Shown: positions 16,712 to 26,198, counted from the first letter of the stretch. The stretch: DNA of 64,000 nt from Campylobacter sp. MIT 97-5078 (GCF_006864455.1 NZ_QHLK01000001.1:62001-126000); one strand, 5' to 3'. The notes: generated from the letters alone by a model not told the origin. Made by a program: numbers and translations.

Positions 16712-18523
16712 ATGCAAAAATTCATTAAAATTTTAGAAGAAAATAACTTACTTAAAGTCATATCAGATCCAATTGATACAGAACTTGAAATGGCTCATAT
16801 TGCCTATATAGAAGCCAAAAAAGGCGAGGAAGGCAAGGCTTTGCTTTTTACAAATGCTATCAATAGAAAAGAAAATAAAAACTATGAATTTAGCGTGCTA
16901 ATGAATACCTTTTGTAATAAAAAAGCCCTTTATCTAATCTTTGGCAAGGATTGTGAAGAAGTAGCAAGCGAAATAGCAAGCCTTTTAAAGCTCCATATCC
17001 CTACAAATTTTGGTGCAAAGCTTGATTTTTTTAAAACCCTTCTTAGTCTTAAAAATATCCCGCCAAAACGTGCTAAAGGCTTACAAGCAGACTTTAAATT
17101 TAAAACCCTAAAAAATCTTGATGAACTGCCTATCTTAAAAACTTGGAGCAAAGACGCTGGTAAGTTTATTACTATGGGGCAAGTTTATACCCAAAGCCTT
17201 GATGGCACGCAAAATAATCTTGGTATGTATCGCCTGCAAGTAAGTGCTCAAAATGAGCTTTTATTTCATACTCAAATTCACAAAGACAGCACGCATTTTT
17301 TTAACGAATACAAAAAGGCTGGTAAAAAAATGCCTGTAAGTATAGCTATAGGTGGTGATCCGCTTTATATTTGGTGTGCTCAAGCTCCTTTGCCAAAGGG
17401 GATTTTTGAACTTTTGCTTTATGGCTTTATCAAAAAACATCCGGCTCAACTTGTAAAATGTGAAAGTAATGAACTTTTTGTGCCAAAAGATAGCGACATA
17501 GTCATCGAAGGTTTTGTGGATACAAATGAATTTAAGCTTGAAGGTCCTTTTGGCGATCATACCGGTTTTTATACCCCAGCCGAACTTTTTCCGGTGATTA
17601 AGGTGGAAAAGATTTTTGCTAAGAAAAATGCTGTGTATCAAGCCACAGTTGTGGGTAAGCCTCCGCTTGAAGATAGGGTGATGGGGCTTGGCACAGAAAG
17701 GGTGTTTTTGCCACTTTTACAAACTACTACACCTGATTTGATTGATTATAAAATGCCTGAAAATGGGGTATTTCACAATCTTATCTTAGCAAAGATCAAA
17801 CCAAACTACCCAGCACATGCCCAGCAAATCATGCACGCTTTTTGGGGAGTAGGGCAGATGAGCTTTGTTAAGCATGCTGTTTTTGTTGATGAAAAAGCAC
17901 CTAGACTTGAGGATTATGAGGCTTTGATTTTGCATATCTTGAACCGCTTTAAGGCTGAAAATTTACTCATTAGTAGTGGGGTGTGTGATCAACTCGATCA
18001 TGCTTCACCAAATGCTTGTTTTGGCGGAAAGCTTGGGCTTGATGCTACAAATGATGAGCTTGGTAAAGATGAGCTTGAAAGACTTGACGATGAAGCTTTA
18101 CTTAAACTTTTTAAGCAAGTTGATGAAAATATCAGCGCTTTAAAGCAGTTTTTTATACAAAGTAAAAGTCCTATAACTTGCATTTTGGTGGATAAAAAAA
18201 CAGCACATAAAGAATTTTTTGAAAAACTTTTAAAATTTAAAAAGCATTTTAAAATTCTCATTTTTTTGGATACAAATAATCACCTAGAAAACCCATATAT
18301 GCTCCTTTGGCGTGTGGTAAATAACATAGATGCTCAAAGAGATGTTTTTATCAAAGATGAATGCGTAGGCGTTGATGCAAGTGCAAAAGGCGATCTTGAG
18401 GGTTATACAAGGACTTGGCCTGAGCAAACAGATTGTGATAAAAGTGTAGTCGAGGGCTTGATTTTAAGAAATATCATTAAGCAAGACAAAGCTCTTTTTG
18501 ATCAATTTGAGCTTTTTGAATGA
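16712..18523 (+). CDS. UbiD-family decarboxylase (menaquinone pathway)
   Basis: This 603-residue protein is a long UbiD-type prenylated-FMN decarboxylase. Signatures include GMYRLQV, SIAIGGDP, EGPFGDHTGFYTP (catalytic Glu region) and KHAVFVDE. Organisms of this group make menaquinone by the futalosine route, where a UbiD homologue decarboxylates the 1,4-dihydroxy-6-naphthoate-level intermediate (MqnL role). That role is inferred from taxonomy and from the polyprenyl synthase in the same operon. The length exceeds E. coli UbiD (about 490) through the C-terminal part, as is common in epsilonproteobacteria. A hairpin terminator follows, ending the operon. Confidence 0.88.
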   Translation: MQKFIKILEENNLLKVISDPIDTELEMAHIAYIEAKKGEEGKALLFTNAINRKENKNYEFSVLMNTFCNKKALYLIFGKDCEEVASEIASLLKLHIPTNFGAKLDFFKTLLSLKNIPPKRAKGLQADFKFKTLKNLDELPILKTWSKDAGKFITMGQVYTQSLDGTQNNLGMYRLQVSAQNELLFHTQIHKDSTHFFNEYKKAGKKMPVSIAIGGDPLYIWCAQAPLPKGIFELLLYGFIKKHPAQLVKCESNELFVPKDSDIVIEGFVDTNEFKLEGPFGDHTGFYTPAELFPVIKVEKIFAKKNAVYQATVVGKPPLEDRVMGLGTERVFLPLLQTTTPDLIDYKMPENGVFHNLILAKIKPNYPAHAQQIMHAFWGVGQMSFVKHAVFVDEKAPRLEDYEALILHILNRFKAENLLISSGVCDQLDHASPNACFGGKLGLDATNDELGKDELERLDDEALLKLFKQVDENISALKQFFIQSKSPITCILVDKKTAHKEFFEKLLKFKKHFKILIFLDTNNHLENPYMLLWRVVNNIDAQRDVFIKDECVGVDASAKGDLEGYTRTWPEQTDCDKSVVEGLILRNIIKQDKALFDQFELFE

Positions 18524-18932
18524 AGATTAGGCTAATCAAAGAAACAAAAGCAAGTAATTAGAGCTTGCTTTGCATTTATAGCTAAATTTTTCATCTACCA
18601 CAAAAATATAAATTGATAAAATTTATATTTTAAAATTTGAAAATGATTTCATAAAAGTTAGATAAACAAAGGCAAAAGCTTTTTATTAACATCTAAAATC
18701 TTTTATGGCTTGGCTTAAGATAAAACAGGGCAGATTTTTAAATCTTGCTAAGTGGATTTTAAAACATTAAATCAAGATAAATTTATCAAAGCTTGTTTGT
18801 AAGATAGCTCAAATTTACACTAAAATTCCAAAAAAATAGAAAAGTAAATTTTCATCTTCTTTACTTTGCCTACGATAAAAAGCCTATAAAATGCGAAAAA
18901 AATTGTAGTTTGAGTTCAGTTTTTATGTATTT
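18524..18932. other. 409-base gene-free spacer
   Basis: The spacer lies between the ends of two convergent operons. It holds the ubiD hairpin (18547-18571), A/T-rich tracts, and short imperfect repeats around 18605-18645. No open frame with a ribosome site and no RNA-gene fold was recognised. From memory the gene following ubiD in C. jejuni is flaG, which is absent here, so this is a candidate rearrangement joint. Confidence 0.6.
18547..18571 (+). terminator. Terminator hairpin after ubiD
   Basis: AAAGCAAG (18547-18554) pairs perfectly with CTTGCTTT (18564-18571) across a 9-base loop, 24 bases after the ubiD stop. The following bases are only moderately T-rich. Confidence 0.55.
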
Positions 18933-19199
18933 TTACTTTCTATTCGCCATTTGATAGATAAAAGCAAAGACTTCAGCTACAGCTTTATACATATTTGGCG
19001 GAATTTCATCGCCTAAGTCAAGTTTAGAAAGTATCTCGACTAAGTCCTCATCTTCTTTGATCGGCACGCCGTGTTCTTTGGCTAGACTTATCATCTTTGC
19101 TGCACTTTCACCCTTGCCTGTAGCAAGGACTTTTGGGGCTTGATTGCTTTCTTGATTATACCCTAGTGCGACAGCTTTTTTAATAGAACTTTTTGCCAT
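18933..19199 (-). CDS. FlhB C-terminal-domain-like protein (FhlB/YlqH type)
   Basis: This 88-residue protein matches the cytoplasmic domain of FlhB/YscU export-switch proteins: AVALGYNQES, PKVLATGKGESAAKMISLAKEHGVPIKED and a helical end. It lacks the membrane domain. It also lacks an NPTH autocleavage site and starts just downstream of where that would be. Such stand-alone proteins (FhlB) can replace the cleaved C-terminal fragment of FlhB in flagellar type III export. It sits two bases after the stop of a FliK-like gene, the same pairing as Bacillus ylqG-ylqH. It is the last gene of its operon. Confidence 0.87.
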   Translation of the reverse strand: MAKSSIKKAVALGYNQESNQAPKVLATGKGESAAKMISLAKEHGVPIKEDEDLVEILSKLDLGDEIPPNMYKAVAEVFAFIYQMANRK

Positions 19200-19200
19200 T

Positions 19201-21579
19201 TTACGCCTTTTTATCTATACCCATTTGTAGATCATAATCCCTCACACCAGCATTTGTTTGATCAAATTTACTTCGCACTATATCGCCCACAAAAAAATTT
19301 GAGCTTAAAAGTCCAGCTTTATTAATCGCTCTTTTAAGCTCATGAGCGTTTTCATAAATTCGTTTTCTAAATTCCTTATCTTCTGCCATGATATTAATAT
19401 CAATGTATTTTTCATTATTTAAGGCTATGAGTATGTCAAGTTCGCCCAGTTTAGCAAACTCAAGCTTGATTTGGGCAAAAAATTTATCTTTTTTACCCCT
19501 TTTAAACACAAGTTTTGAGTCGTTTAAATCCTCCCAAAAAAAAGGCAGATAAGTGTTTATACTTTCATTTGCTAAGGACATAAGCTGGTTCATTTCAATT
19601 TGAGCTAAAAGGCGGTTGGCTTGATTAGCAATAGCCTCATTATCCGTGCTTTTAGCTAAATTTGAAACCTGCAAAAGCGTAGATTTTATATCACTTTTTA
19701 ATTCATTTATGACTTCGTGTTCATTTTTTGTAGTAATTTGAGCTAAATCTTTGCTTGCATTTTGCATTTTGTGCGTTAGATTTTTAAGTTCGCTTAAATT
19801 GCTTTTCGCTTCACTAGCACCTAAATCAAGTTGTTTAAGGCTTTCATTGAGCTTTCTATTTAGCGTATTTATATCTTTACTAAGTTGTTCAAGTTCAAGC
19901 ATTTGGGTTTTTTCATTTGAAAAGACGAGGTTTTTTACCTTAGCTTCTAAATTTTGTATGGCTTTATTGGCTTCATTTGGTTGAGTTTGTATAATTTTTT
20001 CTTGCGAAATTTTGGTGTTTTGTGTATTTAAATTTGTGTTTATTTGGATATTTTGTGGGTTTTTAGGATTTTCTTTTAGAGTTTGGGCTGTGTTTTCTTT
20101 TGGCATTTCTTTGGTATTTTTGCTCATTTCCTTGCCCAAGTCCTTAGCTAATTCTTTGTTTAAATCCTTGTTCGTTTCATTTTTAATACTTTCTTTAGAG
20201 GCTTCTTTTGGGCTTTCTTTAATGTTTTCTTTCTCTTTTTTGATAATAGTTTCTTGAATATTTTCATCTAAGGATGTTTCATCTTGAGTGAGGTTTTCTT
20301 TGTTTTGTTCGTTTAAATTTGCCTTTTCATTTGTGTTTTTGCTTTGTATTTCATTTGTTTTTAAATTCGTGTCTTTAATTTGAGTTTTTTCATTATTTTG
20401 ATCTGTTTTTAATAGCTCTTGATCCTCATCTTGAAGAAGCTCTTGTGTGTTTTTGTGTGTTTTTAAATCCTTATTTGCTTCATTTTTTTGCAAAGTTTGA
20501 ACCTTTTCATCTTTAAATTCTGTATTTGATGAAGGGGTTTTAGAGTGTGTTTGTTCTTCGTTGGCATTTGTTTTAACCTCAACAAAAGCGTTAAAATTTG
20601 GGCTTTTATCCTGAATATTTTGGGTGTTTTGAGGCGTAAAAGGCTTAGCTTGAATGATATCTTTAAGTGTTTCTTTGAGTTTCATAAAGCTTTGATTTAA
20701 ATCTTTCAAAAAATTTGTATCTTTTAAGGCTAAATTTTGAGGTTTTGAAAGCTCTTGTTTAAATTGTGGCTCAAGCTTTTCAAGCTTTGAGAGTATGTTA
20801 TTTGCGATTTGGCTAAGTTTTTCTTGGGCTAAATTTGGATTTTTACTGATATAAAATTTGAAGTTTTCAAGTTTTGAGCTAAGTGAAAGTAGGGTTTTAA
20901 AAGCACTTCCTTTAAGAAGACTTGCATTTTCATTTTTTTGATTTTGTATGATGTTTTTAAGCTCGTTTAAAGAGCTTTTTGCGTCAAGTTCTTTGTCAGC
21001 TAGGGCTATGATTTGAGTAGCTATTTTTGGGCTTGAAAGCGATTTTATAGTATTTAAAAGACTGTGAAAGCTGCTTGGAAGTTGTTCTTTGTTAAGTGCG
21101 TTTTTTAATTTTGCTTCAAAAAATACGCCTGAATTTTTAAACAAAGGAGCAAGATTATCAGCCTTCATTTGGCTTGCTGGCTTTAAAATTTGCTCTAGTT
21201 TTGCAAACAAATCCTTAAAAATTTCATTTTTTTTCATCTCATTAGCAAGAAATTTAAGCTCGTTACTAAAATTTGGAGCAAAATTTAGCTTTTCTCCTTG
21301 TTCGATGAGCTTTGAGCTGTCTTTAGTGCCAAGTTGGTTTAAGAGCTTATTGACGAGTTCTTTAAGCTTTAAATTGAGCTCATCGCTGTTTGTGTTAAGC
21401 TCTTTTATGGGTAAAGCTGTGGTGCTTGAAAGCCCTAAATTTTTCTTTAAAGCTTCTGTTAGGACTTCTTTTGAATTACTTTTATCATTTTTGTTTTCAG
21501 CTTTTGAATCTGTTTTGTTTAAATTTGAATTAATATTTGTTTGAGCGACTTGACTTGAGATGATGGAGGAATTAATCAT
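19201..21579 (-). CDS. Large FliK-like protein with low-complexity middle
   Basis: This 792-residue protein is strongly biased to Lys, Asn, Glu and Leu. Residues about 1-330 are predicted helical. Residues about 330-540 are low-complexity and repetitive (many KENxK, NTN and KDLxKE units). The last 140 residues are folded-looking and contain LPFFWEDLNDSKLVFKRG and a region resembling the C-terminal Flg_hook domain of hook-length proteins. Followed by the FlhB-C-like gene, it is best read as a FliK/YlqG-type protein linked to flagellar export, but the hook-ruler role is not shown. From memory the C. jejuni equivalent (Cj0849c) is annotated hypothetical. It overlaps the MFS gene by eight bases. 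Confidence 0.65.
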   Translation of the reverse strand: MINSSIISSQVAQTNINSNLNKTDSKAENKNDKSNSKEVLTEALKKNLGLSSTTALPIKELNTNSDELNLKLKELVNKLLNQLGTKDSSKLIEQGEKLNFAPNFSNELKFLANEMKKNEIFKDLFAKLEQILKPASQMKADNLAPLFKNSGVFFEAKLKNALNKEQLPSSFHSLLNTIKSLSSPKIATQIIALADKELDAKSSLNELKNIIQNQKNENASLLKGSAFKTLLSLSSKLENFKFYISKNPNLAQEKLSQIANNILSKLEKLEPQFKQELSKPQNLALKDTNFLKDLNQSFMKLKETLKDIIQAKPFTPQNTQNIQDKSPNFNAFVEVKTNANEEQTHSKTPSSNTEFKDEKVQTLQKNEANKDLKTHKNTQELLQDEDQELLKTDQNNEKTQIKDTNLKTNEIQSKNTNEKANLNEQNKENLTQDETSLDENIQETIIKKEKENIKESPKEASKESIKNETNKDLNKELAKDLGKEMSKNTKEMPKENTAQTLKENPKNPQNIQINTNLNTQNTKISQEKIIQTQPNEANKAIQNLEAKVKNLVFSNEKTQMLELEQLSKDINTLNRKLNESLKQLDLGASEAKSNLSELKNLTHKMQNASKDLAQITTKNEHEVINELKSDIKSTLLQVSNLAKSTDNEAIANQANRLLAQIEMNQLMSLANESINTYLPFFWEDLNDSKLVFKRGKKDKFFAQIKLEFAKLGELDILIALNNEKYIDINIMAEDKEFRKRIYENAHELKRAINKAGLLSSNFFVGDIVRSKFDQTNAGVRDYDLQMGIDKKA

Positions 21580-22726
21580 GGTTTTTCCTTATATTTGGCT
21601 TATTGATCGCAAAAAGGATTAAAAAGCCTAAGGCACACAAATAAAAAAGCGTAAAGCCCTGATATGAAAAATACTGCATTAAAGCACCTAAAAGAGTAGG
21701 GCAGAGCAAAGAGCCAAGTGAGTAGCAAAAAAGCACTGAACGGTTAAGCTCAACTAGCTTGCTTTTATCCTCAAGCATATCATTAGCACGTGCTAAAGCT
21801 AGGGCATAAAGCGGTCCTATACCAACACCGAGCAAAAAAGAAAGCAAGCATTGAACAACAAAGCCAAGCTTAAAGCAAAAAAGCAAGCTTATAGCACTTA
21901 AAGCAATGCTTGCACACAGGATAATAGCAAATTTTCGCCCTATCTTATCAGAGATAAAGCCAACTCCAAGCTGTGCGCTAAAGCTTCCAAGCATCATCGC
22001 AAACATAAAAATCGAAACCTGAGCTGCCTCAAAGCCTTGTAAAAGTATATACAAAGAAGACATTGAAAAAAAGCCGTTTAAGAGCATACCAGCGATAAAA
22101 CTTGTTACAAAAGCCAAAGGCACAAGATCAAAAACCTTAGGGAGTGAAATTTGACTTTGCTTTTGTAAAATAGGCTCTTTGATACGGATAAGATTTAAAG
22201 GCAAAGATGAAAACATGATAAGACAAGCTGAAATGATGAAAATTTCATATTTGTTTAAGTTTAAAGCAAGAAGTAATGTCCCACTACCAAGTGCAAGATA
22301 AAAAGTAACCTCATAAAGGCTTAAAGCTCTTGAGCGGTTGGCATTTTTTGCTTTGTCATTAAGCCATGATTCAATGAGCATTAAAAAAGCATAATAACAA
22401 TACCCAAGCACCAGTCTTAAAATCGTCCAAAACCAAATCGCATCACTTATAGAATGTAAGATAATACAAATGGCAAAACACGAGCCAAACACTCCAAAAG
22501 CCCTTATATGTCCTATCTTTGTGATGATTTTATGAGCGCTCATGGTGCTTAAAAGTGCACCTAGGAAAAAGCAAGAATTTACAAGCCCTATACCAAAAAA
22601 GGAAACCCCAGCCTCTTTAAGTATCACACCCACTGAAGAAACGATGAGTGCATAGCCTGCAAAAACAAAGATCATCGAGATAAACAAAGCCCCAAGGCTT
22701 TTTATCGTCCTTTTATATACACTCAT
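21572..22726 (-). CDS. Major facilitator superfamily transporter
   Basis: This 384-residue protein has about 12 predicted membrane helices. The MFS loop 2-3 signature is seen as SAHKIITKIGHIRAFG. A second copy between helices 8 and 9 reads GFISDKIGRKFAI, the classical DxxGRK motif. LIESWLNDKAKNANRSRALS is typical of the YcaD/YfkF-type MFS subgroup. Substrate cannot be read. It overlaps both neighbours by 4-8 bases in a minus-strand operon that begins with the cytochrome gene at 25164. Confidence 0.88.
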   Translation of the reverse strand: MSVYKRTIKSLGALFISMIFVFAGYALIVSSVGVILKEAGVSFFGIGLVNSCFFLGALLSTMSAHKIITKIGHIRAFGVFGSCFAICIILHSISDAIWFWTILRLVLGYCYYAFLMLIESWLNDKAKNANRSRALSLYEVTFYLALGSGTLLLALNLNKYEIFIISACLIMFSSLPLNLIRIKEPILQKQSQISLPKVFDLVPLAFVTSFIAGMLLNGFFSMSSLYILLQGFEAAQVSIFMFAMMLGSFSAQLGVGFISDKIGRKFAIILCASIALSAISLLFCFKLGFVVQCLLSFLLGVGIGPLYALALARANDMLEDKSKLVELNRSVLFCYSLGSLLCPTLLGALMQYFSYQGFTLFYLCALGFLILFAINKPNIRKNHD

Positions 22727-23250
22727 TTTTTTCTAATTGTAACTCCAACTTTTCTAATCATAATCCCAAAATACAAAATGCCTAGAAGCAAAGCAAAGAT
22801 ACCGGCAAACAAGCCAAAAATACTCAAATATCCATTTTTTTGTAAAAATAAAAAAATAAGCACAAACACTATATATACAAAGATTTTTAAGCCACTAAAA
22901 AACCACAAAAAATTTTTAAACTTTGGTTTTAAATCGGCATTTGTGTCTAAAAATTTGACAAATACAAGTTTTTTTTGAGGTTTTTTATACCAAATACACA
23001 AGGGCTTTGTGATAATGCTTAAACTTCCAAGCTCTCTTAAAATAAGTTTTTTATAGTTTAAATACGAGCTTAAAAAGATAAAAAAGGCTCCAAAAAAGCT
23101 TAATTCAAAGTTTAAAAAAAGAGCTAAACTTAAGCCCCTAAAAGCAAAGCTTATAAAAAGCACAAGCAAATGAAAACACAAAAGGCTTATAAAAAGGTTA
23201 TTTTTTTGCTCTATAAAAGTTTTTTTTGCAAGGTTTGAAAGCTCATTCAT
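22723..23250 (-). CDS. Integral membrane protein of unknown function
   Basis: The 175-residue protein has about four hydrophobic segments: residues 20-40, 42-62, 120-140 and 145-165. The polar central part is basic (WYKKPQKKLVFVKFLDTN). No domain recognised. It overlaps its neighbours by four bases on each side, which argues for real translation and co-transcription with the AtpZ-like and MFS genes. Confidence 0.7.
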   Translation of the reverse strand: MNELSNLAKKTFIEQKNNLFISLLCFHLLVLFISFAFRGLSLALFLNFELSFFGAFFIFLSSYLNYKKLILRELGSLSIITKPLCIWYKKPQKKLVFVKFLDTNADLKPKFKNFLWFFSGLKIFVYIVFVLIFLFLQKNGYLSIFGLFAGIFALLLGILYFGIMIRKVGVTIRKK

Positions 23251-23549
23251 CGATCAGTTTTACCTTCATCAAAATCATCTTCTTCTAGGTCTTTAGGGGC
23301 ATAACGCACCCCATCTTTAAACTCCTCATAGCTTGCTACTTGGGCTTTATAGGCTTTATATACATTTAAAATTGCTGCTGCTACGCCTATAAACACGCCT
23401 AACCAAAAAAGCCAGCTTATGCCTGTATATTTTTTGAGCAAATACCCCAAGCCAACCCCTATAAGCACAGCCACAACCATAGAAATTCCAAGACTTAAGC
23501 CATCAGCTGCTTCTACGCCTTTTTTGATGAATTTTGTTCTTTTACTCAT
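23247..23549 (-). CDS. AtpZ/AtpI-like membrane protein
   Basis: This 100-residue protein has two membrane helices (about residues 20-38 and 47-66) joined by a short loop. [22 protein letters not shown] and [19 protein letters not shown] match the AtpZ/AtpI (F0F1-ATPase subunit or assembly protein) family. The acidic tail ends FDEGKTDR. Such proteins help assemble the c-ring or conduct Mg2+/Ca2+ for the ATP synthase. Here it sits apart from atp genes, between hemL and an unknown membrane protein, with four-base overlaps. Confidence 0.8.
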   Translation of the reverse strand: MSKRTKFIKKGVEAADGLSLGISMVVAVLIGVGLGYLLKKYTGISWLFWLGVFIGVAAAILNVYKAYKAQVASYEEFKDGVRYAPKDLEEDDFDEGKTDR

Positions 23550-24820
23550 AGACTTTTAAAGCTTTCATAGGCTTTTTCACTTACTTCATCGATAAGCTTT
23601 TTATCCATTTTGTCGCAAATAAAGCCTATTTCAAATTGAGAGCAAGCCAGATAAACACCCTTTTTAAGCATAGCTTGATGAAATTTAGCAAAAAGTTTAA
23701 GATTGCTTTTTAAGGCATCTTGATAGTTTAAAACCTCGTTTTCATTAAAGAAAAAACCAAACATAGAACCAATGCAAGTTGTTTGTAAGGCTATGTTTTT
23801 TAAGTTTGCACCTTCTTTAAAGCCTTTCATCAGCCTTGCACCAAGTTCTCCAAGTTTAGTATAAAGCATTTTATCTTTCATCGCTTTTTTTAGACTTGCT
23901 ATGCCAGCTGCCATAGCTAAAGGATTGCCACTTAGCGTTCCTGCTTGATATACTCCGCCCAAAGGACTTAACAAATCCATAATCTCAGCCCTGCCAGCAA
24001 AAGCAGCCGCAGGTAAGCCTCCACCTATAACCTTGCCAAAAGTTACAAGATCAGCCTTTATGCCATTTATACCAAAAGAGCCTTTTAAGCTTGCTCTAAA
24101 TCCGCTCATCACTTCATCAAAGATTAAAAGTGTGCCGTGTTTTTTGCAAAGTTCAGCAAGATTTTCTAAAAATTTAGCCTTTGCTGGCACAAGTCCCATA
24201 TTTCCAGCGATTGGTTCGATGATAACACAAGCTATATCTTTGTGTGTATCAAAAAGAGCCTCAACACTTTTTATATCATTATAACTTGCCACTAAAGTGT
24301 GTTTAGCTAAATCTTTTAAAACTCCTAAAGAACTTGGTGTATTAAAAGTGGCTAGTCCAGAACCAGCACTTACGAGCAAAGAATCACTATGTCCGTGATA
24401 GCAACCTTCAAATTTGAGGATTTTATCGCGTTGTGTGAAGCCTCTTGCAAGGCGAATGGCACTCATTGTCGCTTCTGTGCCACTGCTTACAAAGCGGATT
24501 TTATCAAGGTGCTTGAAATTTTCTAGGACAAGTTTGGCAAGCTGTGTTTCTAAAAGGGTTGGTGCTCCAAAGCTCGTGCCTTTTTTCAAGGCTTTTTCAC
24601 AGGCTTTTGTGATATCTTTATCACAATGCCCAAAGAGCAAAGGTCCCCAACTTTGCACGAAGTCTATATAGCTTTTACCTTCTATATCGCTGATAAAAGC
24701 TCCTTTACCTTTATCGATAAACAAAGGATTTGAACCCACCGAACTAAAAGCACGAACAGGTGAATTAACCCCACCAACGATGAACTTGCAAGCTTGTTTA
24801 AAGGCTTTTTTGTTTGTCAT
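23546..24820 (-). CDS. hemL: Glutamate-1-semialdehyde 2,1-aminomutase
   Basis: The 424-residue class III PLP aminotransferase turns glutamate-1-semialdehyde into 5-aminolevulinate, following HemA. Motifs include [11 protein letters not shown] at the N-terminus, [25 protein letters not shown], and the PLP lysine in [15 protein letters not shown] (about residue 263). [11 protein letters not shown] also matches. Length is standard. Its ATG overlaps the cytochrome c stop, and its stop overlaps the AtpZ-like start. Confidence 0.97.
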   Translation of the reverse strand: MTNKKAFKQACKFIVGGVNSPVRAFSSVGSNPLFIDKGKGAFISDIEGKSYIDFVQSWGPLLFGHCDKDITKACEKALKKGTSFGAPTLLETQLAKLVLENFKHLDKIRFVSSGTEATMSAIRLARGFTQRDKILKFEGCYHGHSDSLLVSAGSGLATFNTPSSLGVLKDLAKHTLVASYNDIKSVEALFDTHKDIACVIIEPIAGNMGLVPAKAKFLENLAELCKKHGTLLIFDEVMSGFRASLKGSFGINGIKADLVTFGKVIGGGLPAAAFAGRAEIMDLLSPLGGVYQAGTLSGNPLAMAAGIASLKKAMKDKMLYTKLGELGARLMKGFKEGANLKNIALQTTCIGSMFGFFFNENEVLNYQDALKSNLKLFAKFHQAMLKKGVYLACSQFEIGFICDKMDKKLIDEVSEKAYESFKSL

Positions 24821-25164
24821 TTTTTCTCCTTGTTGAGTTCTTGTATATAATTATAAAGCGTAACAATTTCACTTGGTGTAAGCGAATAAGTAGGCATTAT
24901 GCTTTTTGTATCTTTATCTTCAATCAAAGCCTCTTTAAATGCTTCAAAGCTTAAATTTTGTATGCTTGGCACAGTGAAAGGCTCTTTCTCACCTTTTTTG
25001 GTGTAATAACCCAAGACCTGCGAAGCCCCATCAGCTCCATGGCATTCTTTACATGATATGCCACGAGGATTTTCATAGAGCATTTTTGCATATTCTTTTA
25101 AAGTGATAAAATCTTCAGCTAAAGCAAAACTCAGCCCAAATACGCATAAAATCATAAGTTTCAA
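24817..25164 (-). CDS. Small periplasmic c-type cytochrome
   Basis: This 115-residue protein has a signal peptide (residues 1-16, cleavage after ALA) and one haem-binding CKECH motif at about residues 36-40. A Met ligand candidate is in [14 protein letters not shown], about 50 residues downstream, as in class I cytochromes c. It should transfer electrons in the periplasm; the partner is unknown. Co-transcription with hemL links a haem protein to haem synthesis. It heads the operon running to the FlhB-C-like gene. Confidence 0.88.
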   Translation of the reverse strand: MKLMILCVFGLSFALAEDFITLKEYAKMLYENPRGISCKECHGADGASQVLGYYTKKGEKEPFTVPSIQNLSFEAFKEALIEDKDTKSIMPTYSLTPSEIVTLYNYIQELNKEKK

Positions 25165-25214
25165 TTTTTTTACCTTTATTGTCTATCTTTAATGAAAAAA
25201 AAGTTTTATTATGA

Positions 25215-25220
25215 TACAAT
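25215..25220 (+). promoter_or_regulatory. -10 box of folD
   Basis: TACAAT lies 38 bases before the folD start and is followed by a T-tract, in the 91-base divergent spacer. Confidence 0.5.
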
Positions 25221-25258
25221 TTTTTTTATAAAAAAAGCTATAAATTCAAGGAAAAATG

Positions 25259-26113
25259 ATGACCTTACTTGACGGAAAAAAAATCAGCCAAGAACTTAAA
25301 ACAGAAGTGGTAAATGAGGCTAAAAAACTTAAAGAACAAGGAATAGAGCCTTGTTTGGCTGTAGTTTTAGTAGGCAATGATCTAGCAAGCAATACTTATG
25401 TAAATAATAAAGCCAAAGCTTGCGAGGCGTGTAAGATAAAGTCTTTGGTTTATAAGCTCAATGAGCAAACAACGCAAAATGAGCTTTTAGCTCTTATTAA
25501 CACTTTAAATTATGATGATAGCATTGATGGAATTTTAGTGCAACTTCCCTTACCAGCTCATATCAACAAAAATATAGTGCTTGAAAGTATCAATTCAAAC
25601 AAAGACGTTGATGGCTTTCATCCCTTTAATGTGGGCTGTTTGAGCTCAAATTTAAAAGGTGGATTTGTTGCTTGCACCCCACAAGGTGTGATTTATCTTT
25701 TAAAAAGCTATGGCATAAAGTTAAGTGGGCTTGATGCCGTGGTTATAGGAGCTTCAAACATAGTTGGTCGTCCTATGGCAACTTTGCTTTTAAATGAAGG
25801 GGCAAGTGTGAGTATTTGCCATATTAAAACTAAGGATTTAAGTTTATACACTAAAAGGGCTGATTTGATCGTGGTCGCAGCTGGGTATGCTGGGCTTTTA
25901 AAAGCTGATATGGTAAAAGAAGGTGTTATCGTCGTTGATGTGGGGATAAACCACATTAATGGTAAGCTTGTGGGCGATGTAGATTTTGAAGAAGTAGGCA
26001 AAAAAGCAAGCTTCATCTCACCAGTTCCTGGCGGTGTAGGACCTATGACTATAGCTATGCTTTTGAAAAACACCATCAAAGCAGCCAAAAACCGCGTTAA
26101 ATTTGAAAATTAA
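25259..26113 (+). CDS. folD: Methylenetetrahydrofolate dehydrogenase/cyclohydrolase
   Basis: The 284-residue bifunctional enzyme interconverts methylene-, methenyl- and 10-formyl-THF. It has TYVNNKAKACE with the catalytic Lys, VQLPLPAHI, DVDGFHPFNVG, the NADP loop VIGASNIVGRPMA and PVPGGVGPMTIAML. All hallmark residues are present. Two adjacent ATGs exist; the one at 25259 has better spacing (seven bases) from AAGG than that at 25256. It stands alone, divergent from the cytochrome-hemL operon. Confidence 0.97.
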   Translation: MTLLDGKKISQELKTEVVNEAKKLKEQGIEPCLAVVLVGNDLASNTYVNNKAKACEACKIKSLVYKLNEQTTQNELLALINTLNYDDSIDGILVQLPLPAHINKNIVLESINSNKDVDGFHPFNVGCLSSNLKGGFVACTPQGVIYLLKSYGIKLSGLDAVVIGASNIVGRPMATLLLNEGASVSICHIKTKDLSLYTKRADLIVVAAGYAGLLKADMVKEGVIVVDVGINHINGKLVGDVDFEEVGKKASFISPVPGGVGPMTIAMLLKNTIKAAKNRVKFEN

Positions 26114-26169
26114 GCGTTCATTTGCTTGTTTAGTTTAAAATACAACTTTAAAATTCACAAAACAGCTTC

Positions 26170-26175
26170 TAAAAT
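26170..26175 (+). promoter_or_regulatory. -10 box of lepB
   Basis: TAAAAT, 24 bases before the lepB ATG; AAGGAAG follows as ribosome site. Confidence 0.4.
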
Positions 26176-26198
26176 AAAAGCTCATTTTAAGGAAGAAA

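Noticed and set aside
20012-20257. Plus-strand hydrophobic open frames opposite the FliK-like gene
   Set aside because: They are antisense images of the Lys/Asn/Glu-rich repetitive region, with no ribosome sites.
20100-20560. Repeat array resembling CRISPR in the low-complexity region
   Set aside because: The repeats are irregular codon-level biases inside an open frame, with no constant repeat or spacer length.
21089-21544. 151-codon plus-strand frame
   Set aside because: It is fully antisense to the FliK-like gene and has Phe/Ser/Leu composition typical of reversed Lys/Glu codons.
19201-25164. Mobile element or genomic island
   Set aside because: No integrase, transposase, flanking direct repeats or tRNA junction; gene content is core.
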